IMG/VR virus record: IMGVR_UViG_3300025316_000023
Span: 1 to 47,280 of that record
DNA from: a virus
Reading direction: 5' to 3' (one strand)
DNA: 47,280 nucleotides
In this document: positions 1-8,800 of the stretch, piece after piece
Layout: every line of letters starts with the position of its first letter
Position numbering within the stretch: the stretch's first letter is position 1
The notes under the pieces: generated by a model
Database searches by the model: none
What the model was told of the DNA's origin: nothing
Seen by the model: the letters and a program-made list of their open reading frames with translations, nothing else
Position numbers and translations under genes: made by a program

Positions 1-691
1 CTATAAATGTAGTCGCTGTCGCGGTTCCTGAAAAATTGGCAGCTGCGCCTGTTAGTTTTAAATATGCAGTCCCATTTAAAACGCTACCCACATTCCCTGC
101 TGTTGTGGCTCCAATAAAGAACTCATTACTTGTATTTATCCCTATTCCCATTCCAATGTTGGAATTCCTGGTTAGTCCAAAGTATGAGTAACTATTGGCA
201 TTGGCTGGCTGGCTTACCGCTATAGTTCCATAAGGATCTTGAACTCCACCGTTACCAATAACTGATATTGATGTCGCTGCTGTTGGAATATAATCATGCG
301 TGTGGCTCGTGATCGGTCCAACCAGTACTGCTTCCACATCTGCTTTAGCCATGTTTAGCGAAAGAACACCAAGCCCTGACGTAAGTATCAAACCGTTTCC
401 AAGTGAAATCTCCTGCAGTGCACCGGCACTTGTTGCATACCTTCCCCAGATGCGCTGCCCCGATATTGCGTCCCGTCGGGCATAAAGAGTGTCAAGATAG
501 GTTGTGTCAACCTTAAGGCTCACGTCTCCTGTACCGGCATCAACCCCGGAGCTGGCATTTATTTTGATACCTGAATTTGCGACCTCAAGTATCTTGGTTA
601 TGACCGCTTGCCCGGCGGTCAAAACGTTAAGGTCAGGACGGCCAATTGAACCATCCTGAACTTGTCTTCCAGTTAATTGTGTCGCTGACAT
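1..691 (-). CDS. Phage tail fibre or baseplate-associated protein, C-terminus cut off
   Basis: Open frame on the minus strand from an ATG at 691-689 running off the left edge, so about 230 N-terminal residues are visible. It begins MSATQLTGRQVQDGSIGRPD, then a low-complexity stretch rich in Gly, Ala, Ser, Thr and Asn, with an HTHDY segment near the middle. This composition is usual for fibre or tip proteins with beta-structured shafts. The ATG lies 3 nt after the stop of the gene at 695-1981, so it is the next gene of the tail operon. A C-terminal receptor-binding or chaperone domain, if present, lies outside the window. The specific role is inferred from position and composition only. Confidence 0.7.
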   Translation of the reverse strand, partial: MSATQLTGRQVQDGSIGRPDLNVLTAGQAVITKILEVANSGIKINASSGVDAGTGDVSLKVDTTYLDTLYARRDAISGQRIWGRYATSAGALQEISLGNGLILTSGLGVLSLNMAKADVEAVLVGPITSHTHDYIPTAATSISVIGNGGVQDPYGTIAVSQPANANSYSYFGLTRNSNIGMGIGINTSNEFFIGATTAGNVGSVLNGTAYLKLTGAAANFSGTATATTFI

Positions 692-694
692 CGC

Positions 695-1981
695 TTAGTA
701 AACGTAATTTACCCTGATTTTCTCACCTCCCAATGGAACTGTCAACATTGTAATTGTAGCTCCTGAAATGGTATAATCATTCCCGGCACCTGGCTCAAGT
801 AATTGTCCGTTCTGAAATACCTGTTCTTTCCCGACAGCCGGTGTATTTGCGAGCGTGAATACAGCGTTTGATCCGTTCATCAAGCCGCTTGGCGTTTCCC
901 TTACAATATGATGTGCAACATCGACATAGGTTTCAAGCGTGCTGCCTGCCAATACGCGACCGTAAATATCGACCAGCACCTTATTGTAGGAACCTGCGGT
1001 TGCTCCAGATACATCCAGATCGACAGTCGGGTTGCCCGATATACCGTCCCCGTTACCAACAATTACATGACCGGAAGTACCTGCAATTGATCTTACAGCT
1101 GCTACACCTGTCGCAGTTTTAACTATAATTCCGTTTGTTGCCAATGCTGCAATTGCTGAGAGCAGGGTACTTGCTGCCTGACCACTAAGATCACCAATTG
1201 TGATTGCGCGTTGAGCTGCTGCGGTGATCCTTCCGTATAGATCGACAGTGAAGTAAGGAACCTGAGCACCTGTTGCAGCCCCATAAGATCCAGCGGTCAC
1301 TCCCGATACTGCGAGGTCGATATTATCAGCGTTGACAACAATTCTTGACGCAGACGCAGTACCAATATCAAGTGTATTGCCCGATTTTGTCATACCTGCT
1401 CCGGCAATAAGCTGGCCAGCTCCTGAGAACTGAACAAAGCTAAGTACCGTAGTTCCTAAAATGACAGCCCCGTCAGTGGCCATAACCCAACCGCTGTCTG
1501 CGTTGACGGTTCCTTCTGTTACAAAGCAGAACATACCGGCTCTCACCTCTGTTGAGATGTTTGTATCTGCCGATCGTGCCCATGCTGTCGCTGAAGCTAC
1601 ATAGATGCCATTGTCAAAGCCGTTGGTTTGTGCTTTAACCAAAACCCTGTCACCGGCAACGACGGCCACTCCATCGATAGTCTGTGCACCAGTAAGGGTA
1701 ATGTTAGCAATAGTCGCTGCTCTTACCGCCTCTTTTGCCGAAAGTCCTACCGCGCTGTTCTGGATATCAATCAGACGAGCCGCGTCGTTGGCTGATACCG
1801 GAGCTCCAAGATTAGTGATTTTAAAGTTTGCCATTGACTGATCAGCTCCAAAGGCTACCGTCCCGTCTTTTTTGATATAATTACCAATGTTGGCAATCTT
1901 GCTGTCTGAAATCGAGGAGACGTCTGCGTCTACGATTGCGAGGGCTTCCAGCTGCCTCTTTTTGATTAATGTTTGTGACAT
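695..1981 (-). CDS. Tail fibre-like protein with repeated shaft motifs
   Basis: 428 residues. An N-terminal segment (MSQTLIKKRQLEALAIVDAD) leads into repeated modules of the type AGSYG...VPYFTVDLYGRITAA (about residues 225-260) and AGSYNKVLVDIYGRVLAG (about 330-350), a repeat seen in phage tail fibres and collar proteins. The last ~65 residues (GLMNGSNAVFTLANTPAVG...VFQNGQLL...YTISGATITM) form a small beta module that also closes the neighbouring gene at 2000-5101. It lies between the large tail protein and another fibre-like gene in one operon, so it is probably part of the host-recognition apparatus at the tail tip. The receptor is unknown. Confidence 0.7.
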   Translation of the reverse strand: MSQTLIKKRQLEALAIVDADVSSISDSKIANIGNYIKKDGTVAFGADQSMANFKITNLGAPVSANDAARLIDIQNSAVGLSAKEAVRAATIANITLTGAQTIDGVAVVAGDRVLVKAQTNGFDNGIYVASATAWARSADTNISTEVRAGMFCFVTEGTVNADSGWVMATDGAVILGTTVLSFVQFSGAGQLIAGAGMTKSGNTLDIGTASASRIVVNADNIDLAVSGVTAGSYGAATGAQVPYFTVDLYGRITAAAQRAITIGDLSGQAASTLLSAIAALATNGIIVKTATGVAAVRSIAGTSGHVIVGNGDGISGNPTVDLDVSGATAGSYNKVLVDIYGRVLAGSTLETYVDVAHHIVRETPSGLMNGSNAVFTLANTPAVGKEQVFQNGQLLEPGAGNDYTISGATITMLTVPLGGEKIRVNYVY

Positions 1982-1999
1982 TTGAAAAAAATTAAGTGT

Positions 2000-4900
2000 T
2001 TATAATATAATGTAATCGCAAATCAATAAATCGTCAGCATCCGGAGCCCTGGCGAGTTTTATCTTTCCGTCCTCCTCGATGTAGTCCGCATCAGCACCCC
2101 TGAATTGCCGAACCCCGTTAACAAATACCCTTGCGCTCCCTGGCTTGAAAGCCTTATTTGTTGAAAATTGTATTCTTGTTCCGTTCGGAGCTTCAACCAG
2201 ACCATAGTCGGAGGTTGTTTCTTCGCTCGTTGTGGTATCTCCGACCGCTGGAATTGTGTCGGTCACGGCACTATGCTGAAATCGGATGTTATCCAATCCG
2301 AGGTCGATATTGTTTGGCCAGCTACCGACCAAGCTTATCTTGAAGCTGTCTAATGTTGCTCGTGAAGCCGCGAAGCTATACATGGGAATAGCGATCATTT
2401 GCCATTGGTCGCTGTCTGGTTTATAACTGAAAAGATTTGAAGAGGCTGAAATTGCAACACTTCCTGTTTGTGATGTTCCAAGGTACGATTCAATAAACAA
2501 CATGCTATTTGCCAACCACGGTATCGTACTCTTAATCTCTAATGTCAGGATACCATCCTTTACTACAACCGGTGTCCCGGTCGCAAAGGTCATCTTAGTT
2601 GCAGTTGGAGCGAATGTCGCTACTTGCCCGGGAAGTAGGGTAGTGTCATCAAACTCCCTTATTGCCCTGACGTAATAGTTATTGTTTTTTAGCCTGGAGT
2701 ATTCCACTCCGTTTTCAAAGTTGATACACCATGCCGAATTCCAAGCATTTTCTGAGGATGACCAATATGTTTTATTCAATAAATTCGTGACGACTTGCCT
2801 TCTGAAATGTAGAGTCAAAAGCTCTTTTATAGAAGGCAAAAACCAATCATCAAATCCATCTATAATTAACTCGTTACAAAATTTTGCAGCGAAACCAGAA
2901 GCATACTGATTAGCAAGCATTGTGTATGTATTGCTTCGGCCTGTGCCTATTAATTGCCCTGTTGCCCCTGTTGATATTGTCCCACTTCCAGAAATAGGGG
3001 AGTAAAATATGTTTACGGCAGTGTCTTCTTTTGCTACTATCAATCCCTTTTTACCTGTTTCGTCCAGATAAAAAATAACACCTCCCTCATAATTCTCTCC
3101 AATAAAATGTTTTGGTGTAGGAATCTCTGTGTTTGGTACCGTAAGTGCCACTTTTATTCGCTTTGCTCCTGTAGACGGTGTTTCGGTGGATGCAAAATCA
3201 ATAGTTATATGACTATCCTTTATTGCTGATGTAACCCACTCAACGTTTTCTGAATAAATGTTTTCAACGTTAATGTTTGACGGCGTAAGTGCTCCTGGTG
3301 CAAGAATCACCGTCATGAGTGCCAATTGCGTAGATGAAAGAATAGGGCTCGTTGGGTTGACGGCTGGTGTTCCTGTCGCTACTTGAAGATTTCCGAAAAC
3401 ATCCACGTAAAAAACATCAATTCTTGAAAGATTCGGATCTGCTGGTTGTAGGGTAATTTCTTTGTCTTGCGCCTGTAAAGGAACACCCATAATTTTATAG
3501 GTGAGGTCTTTCCCCGAATACTTTAGTCCTGACATCCATATTATAGAGCCGGTAAGCAGTTCTGTTTTTGTATCAGCATTGGCAGCCCCTATTCTGATCA
3601 GATACGCATTGAGGGCATCATTATCATTCGGTAATCCAGTAATCGAATTAAACGACGGCGAGTAATTGTTGAAAGTCTCTGTTAGATTAACGACTGCGGT
3701 TCCTGCTGATAATGCTGCACTTCTTGCTTCTGTAAGCTTTTGGATCGTATCAGAAATAGTAGATGTTATTTCCTTTTCCCATGCTTCGTCTTTGTAGTTA
3801 GATATTTCGGCAGTTATATCTGTCCCGTCCAATTTCGTTTTTAAGGCTGTTATTCGGATTTGTTTATCTATCCCTATAACTGAATCAACAATCCTCACAA
3901 CATCTCCAATGGCCAACTCTATGCCGTTATCCCGGATGTATCTCGCGTCTAGTTTCAGTGTGTATTTTACTCTGAGTTGAGAGTAATAATCCAGCCACTT
4001 TTGACCCATCGCTTTAAGCAAGTTTTCCGCTTCGGATATGTCCGCTTGTGGCATACTGATATCTATGAGCGTAAACTTGTCGCCTGTTGCTGGTGCATGA
4101 TCCTGCGAAGGGTATACCTCTACTCCTGAAGTAATAGTTTTTAACTTGAAAGTATTTGCTTCATCATTAAAAGTTACAATCTCAAATGTGATACCCATTA
4201 AGTCACCGCTCAAGAATATCAACTTCGCCGTGGTTCCTGATATCAATTGTGCATTTACATCAAAACCTATTAACGGGCAGGTGATGGTTAACTTATCTGT
4301 GGATACGTCACCTACTATTCCTGTAAATCGTGGATATATCCCTTCAAAAACAATCTTTTTTTCGACTACTTTATTATATTCTGATCTGTTCTCTAAATAA
4401 TGTGACCCGTCTGAATTCGTAAATATCAAACGGCTTTCGCCTCCCCGGTAATCGGTCGGAATATTCCGGGTCGATCCAAATACAAAAGCTCGTGTTGCAG
4501 TGTTTTGATCATCAACGGATTCTCTTGAAAGTTCATAGAGACCTTTGTTTTTCCCTAATTCAAACGTTAATGCAGTGGCGTTTGAGACTCGATCTAAAAT
4601 ATTTATTTGCTTATTATTAATACTCCATTCAGCTGCAAATTCTTTAGCTAACGTATCAAGTAACTCTTTCCCGTTTTGCCCGTCACAGTAAATATTATGC
4701 CATCCAGAATCTAAAACCGAGACAGTCCCTTTTGTCCATCCTGTATCAACGACATTGATATTCGCAATTATCAAATCTACAAAGTCAGAGCAACTACCGG
4801 TAAGGTAGAATTCCGACTTTCCATTGAGTTGTATTAATTTATCAAGAAGACGGTAGGCAGGGCTTTCGAACTGTACCTCATACTGATATTCGACTGCGGA

Positions 4901-5101
4901 GGCCTTTCTGAATTTGATAGGTCTGTTTACTTCGTAGCTGACCCCTTTCCACATCGTATAGTCACCCACTCTGATATCAAGAATTGAAGACGTGGTCACA
5001 TTTGCCGTGATCAGATCTTCACCCATGATCTTCTTCGATAGCTCCGTATTGGTGTCTACCGTTAGGTCGTATAATAAGACTGCGTTTCTGTATATTATCA
5101 T
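2000..5101 (-). CDS. Large tail tip protein (Tal/tail-spike type) with inserted DUF1566 domain
   Basis: 1033 residues from an ATG at 5101-5099 that overlaps the upstream stop as ATGA. An in-frame ATG at 5131 would add 10 residues but overlaps the previous gene more. The first ~400 residues resemble phage tail-associated proteins that follow Dit (MIIYRNAVLLYDLTVDTNTE; strands and loops with WLDYYSQLRVKYTLKLDARYI). About residues 670-815 form a DUF1566-like domain: GGVIFYLDETGKKGLIVAKE, then GFDDWFLPSIKELLTLH, YWSSSEN, AWCINFENG and YYVRAIREF. This is a C-type-lectin-like fold used for ligand binding. The C-terminus ends in the same small beta module as the downstream fibre gene. It likely forms the tail tip and contributes to host binding. 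Confidence 0.75.
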   Translation of the reverse strand: MIIYRNAVLLYDLTVDTNTELSKKIMGEDLITANVTTSSILDIRVGDYTMWKGVSYEVNRPIKFRKASAVEYQYEVQFESPAYRLLDKLIQLNGKSEFYLTGSCSDFVDLIIANINVVDTGWTKGTVSVLDSGWHNIYCDGQNGKELLDTLAKEFAAEWSINNKQINILDRVSNATALTFELGKNKGLYELSRESVDDQNTATRAFVFGSTRNIPTDYRGGESRLIFTNSDGSHYLENRSEYNKVVEKKIVFEGIYPRFTGIVGDVSTDKLTITCPLIGFDVNAQLISGTTAKLIFLSGDLMGITFEIVTFNDEANTFKLKTITSGVEVYPSQDHAPATGDKFTLIDISMPQADISEAENLLKAMGQKWLDYYSQLRVKYTLKLDARYIRDNGIELAIGDVVRIVDSVIGIDKQIRITALKTKLDGTDITAEISNYKDEAWEKEITSTISDTIQKLTEARSAALSAGTAVVNLTETFNNYSPSFNSITGLPNDNDALNAYLIRIGAANADTKTELLTGSIIWMSGLKYSGKDLTYKIMGVPLQAQDKEITLQPADPNLSRIDVFYVDVFGNLQVATGTPAVNPTSPILSSTQLALMTVILAPGALTPSNINVENIYSENVEWVTSAIKDSHITIDFASTETPSTGAKRIKVALTVPNTEIPTPKHFIGENYEGGVIFYLDETGKKGLIVAKEDTAVNIFYSPISGSGTISTGATGQLIGTGRSNTYTMLANQYASGFAAKFCNELIIDGFDDWFLPSIKELLTLHFRRQVVTNLLNKTYWSSSENAWNSAWCINFENGVEYSRLKNNNYYVRAIREFDDTTLLPGQVATFAPTATKMTFATGTPVVVKDGILTLEIKSTIPWLANSMLFIESYLGTSQTGSVAISASSNLFSYKPDSDQWQMIAIPMYSFAASRATLDSFKISLVGSWPNNIDLGLDNIRFQHSAVTDTIPAVGDTTTSEETTSDYGLVEAPNGTRIQFSTNKAFKPGSARVFVNGVRQFRGADADYIEEDGKIKLARAPDADDLLICDYIIL

Positions 5102-5883
5102 GGCTGTCTGAACACTAAAGTGAAGTGGCAATTGTATTCCGTTATGCCTGAAACATTAAATCCGCTCTTCAGATAAACATTAGCAGTAGCCCCGTCTGGA
5201 AATGCTAAAACCTTTAGTCCAGGTAAAACTAAAAGTCCGTGTAAACGCCCCATTTTATTTGTCAGGTCTGAAATGTTTGAGCCTAACATCGTACAGTTAA
5301 TACTTATGTCTTTTGGTTGTCTGTATGTTGAATTCATATAAAAAGCCGTAGTGTTCACCTCTATTCTGGCAGGTACACTAAGTCTTTCACTTAATGAATT
5401 GACAGTAATCCCAAAATCAGATTTGAAGTTATACCCTGCAATCTTGTAACCTGTTCCTGCCGTTACTATGCCCGGAGCTACAGGAAATAATACAACTGGT
5501 TGCCTGAATTTAATTTCAATCGTTATGATCGTATCACTTAATTCTGATACCTGCATTTCTCCGGACATGTAAACCTGAAATATTCCTACACGTGTTTCAA
5601 AACTCAAACTACCTGATTGACATAGCGTGATCAATCCATTCAGATTTGTGAGTAGTAGGGTTCTGGTAGTTGCCCTCATGAGTCCTCTGAATGCAATGTC
5701 CCTACCGTCAAAAACTAAATCTGCTGCTGCAACAAAGAGTTCTGTTTCGGTTCCCCAGTTATGCTCTGTAGTTCCTTTTCGGTTCGGAAAGTCAAACACG
5801 CCGGATGTAGCCAATGACTGACCACTAATCTGAATCGGAGTGATTCCGAACGTCGCTAAATCTATGTTGTTTATTTTATACAT
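5098..5883 (-). CDS. Distal tail protein (Dit-like)
   Basis: 261 residues starting MYKINNIDLATFGITPIQIS. The opening, the DFPNRKGTTEHNWG turn and the position directly between tape measure and tail tip protein match the distal tail protein of long-tailed phages, which forms the hexameric hub joining the tail tube to the baseplate. The start overlaps the tape-measure stop by one base (TAATG) and its own stop overlaps the next ATG (ATGA), so the three genes are translationally coupled. No separate carbohydrate-binding insertion is obvious, and the length suits the compact form of the family. Confidence 0.7.
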   Translation of the reverse strand: MYKINNIDLATFGITPIQISGQSLATSGVFDFPNRKGTTEHNWGTETELFVAAADLVFDGRDIAFRGLMRATTRTLLLTNLNGLITLCQSGSLSFETRVGIFQVYMSGEMQVSELSDTIITIEIKFRQPVVLFPVAPGIVTAGTGYKIAGYNFKSDFGITVNSLSERLSVPARIEVNTTAFYMNSTYRQPKDISINCTMLGSNISDLTNKMGRLHGLLVLPGLKVLAFPDGATANVYLKSGFNVSGITEYNCHFTLVFRQP

Positions 5884-8800
5884 TAGAATCGGCTTGCTGT
5901 TTTGGTCACTGCCTGATCAATACTTTTAAGGCTTATTTCCATTGCGGACAATCTGTCTGTGTTGTCTGCTGTTCGTAGCGTATTAGCTGCAATATTGAGT
6001 AGATACCCTGACGACGCTTTACTTAAATTCAAAGTCTCCCTTATATCAAGGGCTGTTCTATTCCATAATCCCACTAATTCATTTGCTGTATCTTCGGTGA
6101 TCGAGGCAGATATTTTGCCGGACGTTGCCGTTGAAGAGGTGGATGCCGGATCAAGTCCAATTGCCTTGTAGGCATTGTCTCTGAGGTTTATTCCTGTCTG
6201 GCCAATAGCTGTATATTCTGCCTGTAAGTCTGTCTTTTCTTTGTCAGTAAGAATCCCGTCTGACATTGCAGTTGTGAAGTCTACATACCATTGCTTCATC
6301 AAAGGATCTAATTGTCCTGCAATTAAGGCATTGACAATAGCATTGCGCATGTACTGCTCAAAGTTATCTGCAATATCGGCCATTGTTGTGTCAGCACTAA
6401 GTAATAGGCTTTTCAATGAGCTTTTTGCATCATCAAAAGACAGGTCAGTCAGAGCCTTGCCTAATGCTTTTGTGGTATCATCAATTGCGCCTTTACTGTC
6501 AATGATGGTCTGAAGATAAGCCCTTGTCTGATCGTCAATCTTTGCCCAAGCTCCAGGGACTTCTTCTTTAATCTGCTCCAATTGCGCCGGGGTCATCGTG
6601 AACAATTGGCCTATTCCTCCATTTGAATCAGAGAAATTGACTCCAATAGCTGCTAATTGGCTTTTATATTCATCCAATGATACTTGCAAGTTATGACCCA
6701 CTGAATGTGAGTGAGCCGCTCTGGAGTCGAGATATTCAAGCCCTAATTTCCTTGTCGCTTCAATTTGCTTGTTGATTAATTCGGTGGCCTTTTCAGCCTC
6801 TGATACTGCTGCACTACCCGAAAATTCAGCGATTAAGGCTTTATGAACTGCTATAACATCCTTCATGGTGGCCATCAGGTCATCGTAGTAATCAATGACA
6901 CCTTGTGATAACACTTTGCTTCCATCCCCGAATAGTGCAGTACCAACACTGATCACGCCAGCGAGGGCTTTTACCCCACCGGAGATCATACTTACAACAT
7001 CCCCTGTGGCCATACCTTTTGCGAATGTGGAGGCTCCATCAAGCATTTGACCTGCACCGTCAAGTGCTTTGCTTACATTTTTATCAACGCTAATCCCTAA
7101 ATCTCCAAGGGCGCTCACAACGTCTCTACTTGCACCTATAAGCTGCTGGCCTTTATTTGCAACATCTTCCACGTCTTTACTTATGCGGGTCAGCGACTCC
7201 TTCTTTTTCTTCTCTGCATCTGTAAGATTTGCGGTGGCGTCTGCAAGATCTTGGGTAGTTGCTCCGCCAAATTTGGTTAAGTCGTTAAGATAGCTTTGCG
7301 CCTCTGCTACTTTAACACAGGCATCTTTATAATCGTTATACCCACTGATCAGCTCCTTTATTGGGGTTCTATTGGAAATGGCATCGTTGAGTTTATTAAA
7401 GGATTCGGTAACGGTTTTTAAATCCTCTTTCGAAATACTATTGCCGGCACTCGACAAGTATTGTTTCACTTTGGCTCGAAACTCATTTAGTGCAGTCGTT
7501 GATACGTTGTCTAAGTCGCCAAATATTGCAGCCCAATCGATGCTTTTTTGGAAATCTTCAAGCGATAGTTTTGAAGAAGCATTTTTCCAGTCTTCTTCAA
7601 GTTTAGCGATTGCCTTGTTTTTCCCTTCTCCCTCTGGCAATGACTGTAAAGCTAACAGATCAGCATTATATTTCTTGTCAATGGCTTCCTTTTTCGCTGT
7701 GAAATCTTGGTATTGATCAAGTAAATCTTTAATCAGCTTTGCACTTTGCGCTGTGCTAACAATGCCGTAGGTGTCTGTCTGGTCTGTAAGCCTTTTTTTG
7801 TTTTCTGGTGTAAGATCAGATGCAGTTTTTGTGGCAGGCGTAAAAACTCCTATCTTACCCGATTGGTCCCACTTGTCCCGTTCTAACTTCTGTTGTTCCT
7901 CAATAAGTTGTTGTGTGATCTTTGCTTCTGCCGTTTTTTCCTTTTCGCCATTAAGTTTAAGCTGCTCCTGGCTTTTTAAGAAACCATCCTCTTTAATATT
8001 CAGTAGTGCCTGTTGATTTTCCTGTGCTGCTGATTGCAATTCCAGACCTGACTTTATTTCGTCATTGGTCACCTTTAATTTTGCGTCCGCAATTTCCTGT
8101 GCGCTTTTCTTCTCCTTTGCTACATTTTTATCACTTATGCCTAATTGTTCTTTCAGTCCTTTTATTTTAGCCTCCTGATCAGAGATAGCAGTTAGTGGAG
8201 CTTTGTCAACGCCTACTTTATATTCTTTTGTCTGAAGAGATACCAGCTCCTTCTCTGCTGAAACTAAATCTTTACGCAATTGTAACCTTTGTTGATCAGC
8301 TGTGATAAAGGTGTCTTTCTTTACTGTTGTAGCTGCTGCCTTTTCAGCAACATTGAAGGCAGTAGTTGCAGCCAAAGTTTCATCTTTCCAACCTTCGAGT
8401 GCTCTTTCTGCTTCTCCTCGTGCTTCTCCAATCTTCCCGACGGAAGTACTCCAAATAGAGCTTTTCTTCGTCACTTCCTCCTGCAATTTTCGCATGTAGA
8501 CATCAAAGTCATCTTCTGCCTTCTTACGTGCCTCTGGGTCAATAGACAGTTTGATATTAGCAATTAGAGGAGCAATTTCCTGACCAACATTCGCAGCTCT
8601 ATCTGCTCCCAATGAACCCTTTACGGCTTCTTTGACATTGGTAACAGCGGCAGTAATTCTTGGATCATACTTCTGTATAATGTCGCCTAATGCCTCATTT
8701 TTAACCTTTAGCCTTATATTTTCTTCAATCCCTTTATTAACTGCATCCTGTGCTTCTGATTGGTTTTTTGTGCCAATAAGTTCTTTTTGCTGTTCGGTCA

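Noticed and set aside
2655-2760. Diversity-generating retroelement variable region
   Set aside because: The DUF1566 domain fits, but there is no reverse transcriptase, accessory gene or template repeat in the window, so I report only the domain.
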